Positions 1 to 5,778 of a stretch of 5,778 bases of DNA are shown here, one piece after another; the first letter of the stretch is position 1; every line of letters starts with the position of its first letter. The DNA is taken from assembly GCA_934725655.1 (NCBI GenBank), contig CAKVCJ010000137.1, positions 1 through 5,778 of the forward strand, in the 5' to 3' direction. Source of the DNA: an uncultured Brachyspira sp. (GTDB lineage: Bacteria; Spirochaetota; Brachyspiria; Brachyspirales; Brachyspiraceae). Position numbers and translations under genes: made by a program. The notes beneath the pieces are model-generated. The model was not told the origin of the DNA. It worked only from the letters and a program-made list of their open reading frames with translations, and did no database searches.

Positions 1-191
1 ACAAATATATAGAAGATGCATTAATAGACGGATTTTCTAATAAAATTTTTAAAGAAGAAACATTTAATAATTTAATTCATATAAGCAATTCATACAACAT
101 AATATACGAAGCTATGCAAAATAATATAAAAACTAAAGATATAATTGTTTCAACAACATTTAATTTTACAGAAGATTATCAGTATATTTAA
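1..191 (+). CDS. C-terminal end of an unrecognised protein (5' truncated by the window)
   Basis: An open frame runs from the left edge (first complete codon at base 3) to a TAA at 189-191 and gives 62 residues ending in EDYQYI. The fragment is hydrophilic, rich in Asn, Ile, Lys and Glu, and probably mostly helical. It has no membrane segment and no motif I recognise. The stretch around ISNSYNIIYEAMQNN is vaguely like the C-terminal helices of DNA polymerase III delta-prime-type proteins, but this is too weak to name it. Coding status rests on frame openness and codon use matching the neighbours. The stop overlaps the stop of the convergent FUSC gene by 4 bases, so nothing separates the two genes. 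Confidence 0.6.
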   Translation, partial: KYIEDALIDGFSNKIFKEETFNNLIHISNSYNIIYEAMQNNIKTKDIIVSTTFNFTEDYQYI

Positions 192-2197
192 AATATATTA
201 TCCATATTCTCTTTTATAGATGCATTTACAGAGTTAATGGAATCAAAACAATTTTGAAGCCTATAAAATATATAAGAATCAGTTTTTATCGGTTCTTTTA
301 AATCCTTGCTATTAAAGTCATCAATTTCATTTTTAAATAGTTTTGCTATATTCTCTAAAATAAATGATATATTTTCTATAAACATAAGCATATTATTTTT
401 ATCTTCTTTTCTATTGTATTTTTTTAACAAATATATTAACTGCTCAGCTTCTACTATAAACTTTCTATTTGCTTCTATAAGTGAATCTGTAATAGGGGTG
501 CCTTTATATTTAGTTTGATTTTTTTCATGTATTATAATATTGTTTTTTATCATATATGCTTTTAATAATATTTCATACAAATAGCTTGAAGTATCTTCAT
601 TGTTAATAACTCTCTTCATTTGATTAATTATCATAGTATCTATTTCTATAAGCTCGCTAATTTTATCAACCATACCCTTATGGCTTTCAGTTTTCATTAT
701 AAAATTGTCAAACAGCCACACTATAAACAAAGCAATCATAATGAATCCTACCCTCGATGATGTAGAAAGTAATTTAGTCATATATGGAAAAGAAGATATT
801 AATGCTGATATTGTGCCGTATATTTTTTTAAATAAAGTATTTATAGAAGCCAAAGACAATACAAAGCATAAACCTATAAAAGGTATAATCATATAATAAG
901 GCATATATCTAAATACAGCCCCAAATATTAAAACCCCTATTATATTTCCTATAAGATTAATTTTTAAATTAGCCTTAACATCTTCATAAAAAGGATACAT
1001 CATTATATAAGAAAGTATAGGAAGCCAATAGCCCCTTATTGCTATTTTTTCAGGCAAAAAATATCTAATTGTAAAAGTTAAGCACATTATAATGCCCATC
1101 TTTAATGCAAATCTAAAATGGCATTTATTAATATTAAACTCTTTTCTTATTATTCTAAACTTCAAATAAAACTCTTTTTCTATCTCTAAATCATCAGCCC
1201 TATTTTCAAATATATTATGCAGTATATTATCAAGCTTCCTTAATACATAAAGCCACTCATAATTTTTATTCTCATCACTAAGATTATAATTATCATTAAA
1301 AGTTTTTATTTGCTTTATTATAGAATTAAACTCATCTTCTTTTTTAGTAATATCATTTTTTAAAAACTCTCTAATATTATCTAAAAGCCTATATAAATTA
1401 GAAAAATATTCAAAATCACTGTCTATTAGATTATCAATATTTTTATATTCTTTTTCTATTAATTGATTGATTTCTTCTAAAAAGAGCACAAACTCAAAAT
1501 CATTAATATTTTTATTACTCATAATAGAGTTGCTTTTTAATGAATCTGTATATATAGAAGATGTGTATAAATTAATAGCAGAAAATAAATCATCTGCTTT
1601 TTTTAAATCGCATTTTTTACCGCATAATAGCAGCAATTTTTTATTTATAATTCCAATACATTTTGAAGCCATATTATTATTATTTTTAGTGATTATTTTA
1701 TTTAATGATAAAAATATAAATATAATAATTAAAGCAAAAGCAATAGACTCCATTCTAAGATGTATATTTTCTATTGGTATATTATAAGCTTGAAATATCA
1801 CATAAGCAAATCCATATATAAAATACCCCCTCGGCACAAAATCATCGGACAGTAAAAACACTATTAAAAAAGGCACTACAAAATTAAGTATTATTATTAA
1901 AAAAATATTCTGCTCTGCAATGGTAGCCAAAAAACCAAGTAAAAGTATTCTAAAAGCAACAAGAGGATAATTTGATGGTGTAAAACTTTGACGCATTAAA
2001 GCACATATAAATATACTCACCACCCCAATGGTAGAATTTTCTCTTCCATATAATCTCACAGTTATAACAAGAATAAAAAGCCCCACTAAAACACTTGGAG
2101 TAAAATCTGCTGCTCTTTTCAAAAATGATACAAATATTTCTTTTTGCTTTATATAAAAATCTTTGGAAAACAGATTTGAATTTATTATTTTATTCAT
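188..2197 (-). CDS. FUSC family inner-membrane protein (putative efflux transporter)
   Basis: With the ATG at 2197-2195 the product has 669 residues. It shows the FUSC duplication: a first hydrophobic block of about six segments (residues ~34-166), a long charged, helical, presumably cytoplasmic linker (~167-358), a second hydrophobic block (~361-501) and a charged C-terminal tail of about 170 residues. The second block carries the family's recognisable pattern: RGYWLPILSY (~388-397), then an amphipathic stretch, then NLKINLIGNIIGVLIFG (~410-426). Known relatives are AaeB (aromatic acid efflux) and YccS. The substrate here is unknown, and no membrane-fusion partner gene of the AaeA type is adjacent. 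An in-frame TTG 23 codons upstream (2264-2266) would add a hydrophobic N-terminus. I prefer the ATG because a strong promoter lies between the two, placing transcription start at about 2198. It diverges from the MFS gene, with which it shares a control region. Confidence 0.85.
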   Translation of the reverse strand: MNKIINSNLFSKDFYIKQKEIFVSFLKRAADFTPSVLVGLFILVITVRLYGRENSTIGVVSIFICALMRQSFTPSNYPLVAFRILLLGFLATIAEQNIFLIIILNFVVPFLIVFLLSDDFVPRGYFIYGFAYVIFQAYNIPIENIHLRMESIAFALIIIFIFLSLNKIITKNNNNMASKCIGIINKKLLLLCGKKCDLKKADDLFSAINLYTSSIYTDSLKSNSIMSNKNINDFEFVLFLEEINQLIEKEYKNIDNLIDSDFEYFSNLYRLLDNIREFLKNDITKKEDEFNSIIKQIKTFNDNYNLSDENKNYEWLYVLRKLDNILHNIFENRADDLEIEKEFYLKFRIIRKEFNINKCHFRFALKMGIIMCLTFTIRYFLPEKIAIRGYWLPILSYIMMYPFYEDVKANLKINLIGNIIGVLIFGAVFRYMPYYMIIPFIGLCFVLSLASINTLFKKIYGTISALISSFPYMTKLLSTSSRVGFIMIALFIVWLFDNFIMKTESHKGMVDKISELIEIDTMIINQMKRVINNEDTSSYLYEILLKAYMIKNNIIIHEKNQTKYKGTPITDSLIEANRKFIVEAEQLIYLLKKYNRKEDKNNMLMFIENISFILENIAKLFKNEIDDFNSKDLKEPIKTDSYIFYRLQNCFDSINSVNASIKENMDNIF

Positions 2198-2204
2198 ACT
2201 AATT

Positions 2205-2233
2205 ACTATAAATAAAAATAAAAAAATAGTCAA
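2205..2233 (-). promoter_or_regulatory. Sigma-70-type promoter of the FUSC gene, predicted leaderless
   Basis: Read on the - strand, TTGACT (2233-2228) is followed after exactly 17 bases by TATAGT (2210-2205). These differ from the TTGACA/TATAAT consensus by one base each. The predicted transcription start is about 2198, one base before the ATG at 2197. No purine-rich ribosome binding site precedes that ATG. A/T richness makes chance -10 matches common, but a good -35 at ideal spacing is less so. Confidence 0.6.
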
Positions 2234-2262
2234 TAAAAAAATGTTGTATATACTTTTTAATA

Positions 2263-2277
2263 TCAATTTTTAATTGA
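2263..2277. repeat. Inverted repeat TCAATT-TTT-AATTGA, possible operator
   Basis: This is a perfect 6-bp inverted repeat with a 3-base centre, lying between the FUSC and MFS promoters. Its right arm runs into the -35 box of the MFS promoter (2274-2279), so a protein bound here would block that promoter. The two arms also supply the TTG triplets that could be mistaken for start codons of the two divergent genes. A nearby 8-bp palindrome, GTATATAC (2246-2253), sits midway between the two -35 boxes. Short A/T-rich palindromes arise often by chance in this composition, so an operator role is only a possibility. Confidence 0.3.
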
Positions 2278-2302
2278 ATTTTATATTTATAAATAGTATA
2301 AT
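2274..2302 (+). promoter_or_regulatory. Sigma-70-type promoter of the MFS transporter gene
   Basis: TTGAAT (2274-2279) is followed after exactly 17 bases by a perfect TATAAT (2297-2302), which predicts a start at about 2309. This leaves a 22-base leader before the ATG at 2331, with an AGG (2321-2323) seven bases upstream of it. The TTG at 2274 that opens the longer reading frame is the first half of this -35 box. Confidence 0.65.
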
Positions 2303-2330
2303 AATTGCTAATATTCATATAGGCTTAATA

Positions 2331-3569
2331 ATGAAATTAAATTATACCCATACATTATATGCAAGTTATAATGGATATATAACGCAGGCTATAATAAATA
2401 TTTTTCCTCCTCTTATTTTTATAATATTTCAAAAAGATTTTAATATATCACTTACTCAAATAGGTTTATTATCTTCTTTTAATTTTGCAATGCAGATGAT
2501 AATTGATTTTTTAGCTATTAAGTTTATCGATAAAATAGGCTATAGAATACCAATAATTTTAGCACATATATTTTCCGTTTTAGGTTTAATACTCCTTGGC
2601 ATACTTCCTTTTTTTATTAATCCATATATTGCCGTATTAATATGTTTTTTTATTAACGCTATAGGAGGAGGTTTAATAGAAGTTCTGATAAGCCCTATAG
2701 TAGAAGCGCTTCCAGATAAACAAAAAACTAAAGCTATGAATATACTTCATTCTTTTTACTGCTGGGGTTCTATGGCTGTTGTAATATTTTCAACTATATA
2801 CTTTAATATATTTGAAATAGAAAATTGGAGATATTTATCTTTCTGTTGGGCTATAGTTCCTTTGATAAATATATTTTTATTTGCTAATGTACCTATAAAT
2901 ACTTTGATTACTCATGAAGAGAATAAAAATGCTGATAACACGGTATCTATAAGAAAATTATTATCTGTAAAAATAGTTCTCATTTTTGTTTTGCTTATGA
3001 TATGTGCCGGAGCTTCTGAACAAACCATTGCACAGTGGGTATCATTATTTACTGAGCTTGGGCTTAATGTTAATAAAAGTTTTGGGGATATATTTGGGGC
3101 GAGTATGTTTGCCTTTTGTATGGGAATAGTTAGGCTTATTTACGGACTTAAAGCTGAAAAAATTGATATAAAAAAGGCTCTTATTATTTCTTCTATATTT
3201 TGTTTTTTTGGATATATTATAATAGTGTTTAGCCCTTATGCTTTAATATCATTAATAGGTTGTGCTTTAGTTGGGCTTTCTGTAGCTATAATGTGGCCTT
3301 CTGTGTTTAGCTTGGCATCAAAAAACTATAGTAAAGGCGGAACTGCTATGTTTGCTCTGCTTGCTTTGGCTGGAGATGTAGGATGTGCGGTTGGGCCTGG
3401 TATTGTAGGGCTTGTTTCTAATAATAACAAAATAATTAATATATTCAGCAATATTCTTTTAGACAATAATATTACACAAGTAGGATTAAAGGCCGGAATA
3501 TTTTTTGCCGTAATATTTCCTATAGTCATGTTTATAACTTTAATATTTTTTAGAAGAAAAGAAAATTAA
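2331..3569 (+). CDS. MFS transporter, fucose-permease-like (FHS-type)
   Basis: The 412-residue product has about 12 membrane segments in two halves (roughly residues 16-187 and 213-407) joined by a polar central loop (~188-212), the normal size and layout for the major facilitator superfamily. A motif-A-like signature follows TM2: DFLAIKFIDKIGYR (~59-72), a relaxed form of GxxxDRxGRR. LHSFYCWG (~139-146) opens TM5, and a GASEQ segment ends TM7 (~227-231). I recall both from fucose-permease-like (FHS) MFS proteins of Firmicutes and spirochaetes; many of that family carry sugars, but the substrate here cannot be read from sequence. The start is the ATG at 2331, with AGG seven bases upstream, rather than a TTG at 2274 that belongs to the promoter. 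The TAA stop shares TTAA with the stop of convergent dusB. There is no terminator between the two genes. Confidence 0.88.
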   Translation: MKLNYTHTLYASYNGYITQAIINIFPPLIFIIFQKDFNISLTQIGLLSSFNFAMQMIIDFLAIKFIDKIGYRIPIILAHIFSVLGLILLGILPFFINPYIAVLICFFINAIGGGLIEVLISPIVEALPDKQKTKAMNILHSFYCWGSMAVVIFSTIYFNIFEIENWRYLSFCWAIVPLINIFLFANVPINTLITHEENKNADNTVSIRKLLSVKIVLIFVLLMICAGASEQTIAQWVSLFTELGLNVNKSFGDIFGASMFAFCMGIVRLIYGLKAEKIDIKKALIISSIFCFFGYIIIVFSPYALISLIGCALVGLSVAIMWPSVFSLASKNYSKGGTAMFALLALAGDVGCAVGPGIVGLVSNNNKIINIFSNILLDNNITQVGLKAGIFFAVIFPIVMFITLIFFRRKEN

Positions 3570-4537
3570 TCTTTTACAGTTTCATCTATTAACTTAAACA
3601 AATCATTTTTATTTTCACATTTCATAAACTCAATTTTTTTATCCATTCTAAATCCAGTAAGATATTTCATAATAAATTTACGCATAAAATGTATACCGCT
3701 TATTTCCCCATAAAGTTCACAGCAGCCATTTATATGCTCTATTAAAACAGCCTTTAAATTTTTAGTGTCGTCATCATTGCACTGAGAGTTATCATCAAAT
3801 ATAGTATTTAATTCTCTAAACACCCAAGGATTTCCAATAGCAGCCCTCCCAACCATAATGCCGTCAACCTTTGATATTTCAAAAGCCTTTTTAGCATCTT
3901 CTTTTGTTTTTATATCCCCATTTCCAATCAATATATAATTATCTCCCAAAGCTTCTTTTACCTTAGCAATAGCCTCCCAATCAGCAACTCCCCTATATAA
4001 GTCGCTTGCATATCTGCCGTGAAGAGTAAGAAATACTGCCCCATTCTCTTTTAAAGCTAAAGCCCTTTCTATCTCACCCCCCTCGCCTCTCTGAAAGCCT
4101 AATCTTATCTTTACACTAACAGGCAAAGGAGAAACGCTTTTAACAGTATTGAGTATAGAAACCATTTTGTCTATATCCGATAAAAGTCCAGCCCCCCCAT
4201 TATTTCGCACCACCTTTTTTGTAGGGCAGCCCATATTAATATCTATAAACGAAAAACCAGATAAATCAGTAAGTTCTATTGCCTTCTTAAAATCATCTTC
4301 TTTACTTCCAAATATTTGCAAAGATATAGGATATTCATCTTCCTTATGCTCCATATATCTATAAGTCTTTTTTATCATTCTCGCTAAAGCAGCAGCACTC
4401 ACCAACTCTGTAACAAGAAGCCCCGCACCAAACCTTCTTGAAAGTCTTCTAAATACATAATCCGTATACCCCGCCATAGGCGCTAAAAAAAATCTTGAAG
4501 GAATCTCTACATTTGCTATTGTTATTTTTCTATTCAT
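3566..4537 (-). CDS. dusB: tRNA-dihydrouridine synthase, DusB type
   Basis: The 323-residue protein is a full-length FMN- and NADPH-dependent enzyme that reduces specific uridines in tRNA to dihydrouridine in the cytoplasm. Family landmarks appear in order along a TIM barrel: the FMN-binding N-terminus FLAPMAGYTD (17-26), TELVS (43-47), DINMGCPTKKV (99-109) with the catalytic Cys104, VKIR (142-145), LHGR (172-175), IGNGDI (204-209), then MVGRAAIGNPW (228-238). A helical C-terminal domain of about 70 residues follows, including HFMRKFIMKYLTGF (~283-296). A short acidic Asp/Asn-rich insert (~248-259) separates barrel and tail. The start is ATG at 4537-4535, preceded by AAGG (4551-4548) at 10-base spacing. 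The naming as DusB rather than another Dus paralogue rests on overall resemblance. Runs of seven and six G lie in the coding strand. It diverges from the Fic-like gene and converges on the MFS gene. Confidence 0.93.
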   Translation of the reverse strand: MNRKITIANVEIPSRFFLAPMAGYTDYVFRRLSRRFGAGLLVTELVSAAALARMIKKTYRYMEHKEDEYPISLQIFGSKEDDFKKAIELTDLSGFSFIDINMGCPTKKVVRNNGGAGLLSDIDKMVSILNTVKSVSPLPVSVKIRLGFQRGEGGEIERALALKENGAVFLTLHGRYASDLYRGVADWEAIAKVKEALGDNYILIGNGDIKTKEDAKKAFEISKVDGIMVGRAAIGNPWVFRELNTIFDDNSQCNDDDTKNLKAVLIEHINGCCELYGEISGIHFMRKFIMKYLTGFRMDKKIEFMKCENKNDLFKLIDETVKD

Positions 4538-4566
4538 AAATCTAAAACCTTATTTCAAGTTAGAGA

Positions 4567-4594
4567 ATTATAAACAATTAATAAAAAACTTCAA
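4567..4594 (-). promoter_or_regulatory. Sigma-70-type promoter and leader of dusB
   Basis: On the - strand, TTGAAG (4594-4589) is followed after 16 bases by a perfect TATAAT (4572-4567). The predicted start is about 4560, giving a 23-base leader that contains AAGG (4551-4548) ten bases before the ATG at 4537. The -35 matches consensus only in its first four bases. Confidence 0.5.
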
Positions 4595-4636
4595 TAAAAA
4601 ATATAGAATTATAGTACTAAAATAGTATATAAAAAA

Positions 4637-4664
4637 TTGATTTAATATTTTTTTATGTTAAAAT
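4637..4664 (+). promoter_or_regulatory. Extended -10 promoter of the Fic-like gene, predicted leaderless
   Basis: TTGATT (4637-4642) is followed after 16 bases by TAAAAT (4659-4664). A TG dinucleotide at 4656-4657 gives the extended -10 form TGTTAAAAT. The predicted transcription start is about 4671, two bases before the ATG at 4673. The earlier in-frame ATG at 4655 lies inside this promoter and would be upstream of the transcript. No Shine-Dalgarno sequence precedes either ATG. Confidence 0.5.
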
Positions 4665-4672
4665 ATACTGCT

Positions 4673-5626
4673 ATGAATAAAAACTTTAATATAGAAATTT
4701 TTGATAATATAAATATTTTAAAAGAACTTGCTAAAACTTGGAATGTATTTTTGCATTTTAGAATATGCTGCGTATCTTTAAAAAACTCTGAATATTTACT
4801 TAGCATACTATCTTCTATAGTAGATAAAAATTATAGCTATAAAAATGTAGAAGCTTTATCAAACAATATGATAAAAGAATATAATTCTAAACATGCAGAT
4901 TTTTATCTCATAAATAAATACATAAACAGAAATTATGATAATAAAGTTTTATCAGAAATAGTGAGCTCTATAGAAGGCAAAGAAGTATATATAACAGAAG
5001 ATTATAATAAAGATATTGATTATTTAGATAATTTAGATTTGGACCCTATATTAAAGCTGCTTGTATTTCAAAGAATATCATATAAATATTTGAAAGATTA
5101 CGAAAATTGTATAAATATATTTAAAATAATATTTAATCTATACTCTAAGAGAATAAAATTGTTGGATAATCCAATATTATATCCAGATGCTTTTTTTCAA
5201 ATTAATATGGTTGAACATTTTAATCATGAATCTGTTATAGTATATTTAAAATTTTTGAGAGATATTTGTTTGTACGGTATGGAAACTATCAACTTCGTAT
5301 ATGATAATTTAAATATATTAAAAAGCAAATTAGATAAAGATAAAAAATTTAAAAGCATATTAAAAACAAAATCATTTTTTATAATTTTTATGACACCATA
5401 TATGAAGATAATAGATTTAATGACATTATTTAAATGGAAAAGAGATAAAGCAGCAAGATTATTATCAAAACTAAAAAACGAAGAATTATTTTTTGAATTA
5501 AAAATAAAAAAAGAGAAATTATATATAAATAAATATCTTATAGATTTATTTGCTAAGGGAAAACATAATAAACCCAATGACTTTTTATCTAAAAAAATAC
5601 CAATTAAAAAAACTAAGGAGAGCTAA
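4673..5626 (+). CDS. Fic-fold-like protein with degenerate catalytic motif and C-terminal winged helix
   Basis: This intact 317-residue frame has no signal peptide or membrane segment. Set against Fic (filamentation induced by cAMP) proteins as I remember them, residues ~124-175 align without gaps over about 50 positions to the Fic core helices. DPILKLLVF matches the helix before the active site, and LLDNPILYPDAFF (163-175) matches the conserved LL..P.LY.S.YF segment after it. Residues ~241-285, starting TPYMKIIDLM, resemble the winged helix that closes many Fic proteins. The aligned catalytic position, normally HPFxDGNGRxGR, reads LKDYENCINIFK (140-151), so the catalytic His and the nucleotide-binding GNGR are gone. 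SSIVDK (47-52) may be the remnant of an SSxIEG inhibitory motif, but that is weak. AMP-transfer activity is therefore not expected; a binding or DNA-binding role is possible. An alternative ATG at 4655 adds six residues but lies in the promoter. The end of the gene carries the ribosome binding site of the next gene. Confidence 0.7.
   Translation: MNKNFNIEIFDNINILKELAKTWNVFLHFRICCVSLKNSEYLLSILSSIVDKNYSYKNVEALSNNMIKEYNSKHADFYLINKYINRNYDNKVLSEIVSSIEGKEVYITEDYNKDIDYLDNLDLDPILKLLVFQRISYKYLKDYENCINIFKIIFNLYSKRIKLLDNPILYPDAFFQINMVEHFNHESVIVYLKFLRDICLYGMETINFVYDNLNILKSKLDKDKKFKSILKTKSFFIIFMTPYMKIIDLMTLFKWKRDKAARLLSKLKNEELFFELKIKKEKLYINKYLIDLFAKGKHNKPNDFLSKKIPIKKTKES
5615..5620 (+). promoter_or_regulatory. 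Strong ribosome binding site of the TldD-family gene, inside the upstream gene
   Basis: AAGGAG lies ten bases before the ATG at 5631 and within the last codons of the Fic-like gene (stop 5624-5626). It is the clearest Shine-Dalgarno sequence in the window. Its position implies a shared transcript and probable translational coupling. No promoter of comparable quality is obvious immediately upstream. Confidence 0.75.
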
Positions 5627-5630
5627 AAAA

Positions 5631-5778
5631 ATGAAATATTTTCAGTTTGACAGCAATTTTTTGCATAGTGTTTTGGAAGAGGCTTTAAAAAATGGGGGCG
5701 AGTATGCTGATTTATTTTTTGAAGATACTAAGATTAATAATATAAGTTATTTAGATAAAAAAGTTGATGATATGAGCC
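5631..5778 (+). CDS. TldD/PmbA family protein, N-terminal part (truncated by the window)
   Basis: Forty-nine codons are present before the right edge. The product begins MKYFQFDSNFLHSVLEEALK and continues through GGEYADLFFED (22-32) and a segment ending DKKVDDMS (42-49). This is the characteristic opening of the TldD/PmbA (TldE) family: a helix, then GA-x-YADLYFE, then a strand leading into a variable turn such as DGRVEEVS. In known systems TldD and TldE form a heterodimeric zinc metalloprotease that degrades unfolded or modified peptides, matures some RiPP peptides and destroys the CcdA antitoxin. The HExxxH motif that would distinguish catalytic TldD from TldE lies beyond the edge, so neither symbol is assigned. 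The start is set by AAGGAG ten bases upstream, and the gene begins four bases after the Fic-like gene ends, so the two are very likely one operon. Confidence 0.85.
   Translation, partial: MKYFQFDSNFLHSVLEEALKNGGEYADLFFEDTKINNISYLDKKVDDMS

Noticed and set aside
104..109. SSIEG at residues 98-102 of the Fic-like protein as the class II Fic inhibitory motif (the start and end given here are residue numbers counted from an ATG six codons further upstream)
   Set aside because: It lies only about 40 residues before the active-site position, whereas the real inhibitory helix lies much further upstream, and the key Ser spacing to Glu is off by one; SSIVDK at residues 47-52 is a better, still weak, candidate.
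183..197. Palindrome TATATTT-A-AAATATA over the first convergent stop pair
   Set aside because: It is made only of A and T in an A/T-rich genome, with no G/C stem and no clear U-tract; probably chance.
1467..1787. 106-codon open frame on the + strand inside the FUSC gene
   Set aside because: It is antisense to a clearly coding region, has no promoter or ribosome binding site, and its composition mirrors the FUSC codons.
3557..3575. Hairpin AAAAGA-N7-TCTTTT centred on the MFS/dusB shared stop, as a bidirectional terminator
   Set aside because: The stem has six pairs, five of them A-T, with a 7-base loop; it is too weak to call an intrinsic terminator.
4611..4627. ATAGTA repeated 11 bases apart, with palindrome TAGTACTA, between the dusB and Fic-like promoters
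   Set aside because: It is short and A/T-rich, so chance is likely; no matching copies were noticed elsewhere to support a binding site.
5224..5577. 117-codon open frame on the - strand opposite the Fic-like gene
   Set aside because: It is a shadow of an A/T-rich coding region; the + strand frame has a promoter, family resemblance and an operonic neighbour.

Overview
The window is strongly A+T-rich (roughly 70-75% by eye), with tightly packed genes on both strands and A/T-ending codons. Gene content and composition suggest an anaerobic spirochaete such as Brachyspira. This is an inference from protein style and base composition; no rRNA or other marker gene is present.

Layout, left to right. 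(1) The 3' end of an unrecognised gene on the + strand (to 191). (2) A FUSC-family inner-membrane protein on the - strand (188-2197). (3) A divergent 12-TM MFS transporter of fucose-permease-like type on the + strand (2331-3569). (4) A tRNA-dihydrouridine synthase of the DusB type on the - strand (3566-4537). (5) A divergent 317-residue protein on the + strand (4673-5626), which I read as a Fic-fold protein that has lost the Fic catalytic motif. (6) Four bases further on, the first 49 codons of a TldD/PmbA-family gene (5631 to the window edge).

The gene order is convergent-divergent-convergent-divergent. Both convergent junctions have the same geometry: opposing TAA stops share one palindromic TTAA. 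Both divergent gaps (about 135 bp each) hold two good sigma-70-type promoters back to back. In each gap one gene has a 22-23 nt leader with a Shine-Dalgarno-like sequence (MFS gene, dusB). The other has a promoter so close to its ATG that the mRNA should be leaderless (FUSC gene, Fic-like gene). The promoter positions argue against longer TTG-initiated versions of the FUSC and MFS genes, and against an ATG six codons upstream in the Fic-like gene.

Functionally, the FUSC and MFS genes form a divergent transport pair sharing one control region. dusB is a housekeeping tRNA-modification gene. The Fic-like gene and the TldD-family gene form an operon, with the second gene's ribosome binding site inside the end of the first. 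The degenerate Fic protein and its coupling to a TldD-family protease gene are the least ordinary things here. No mobile element, CRISPR array, tRNA, rRNA or convincing intrinsic terminator was seen.
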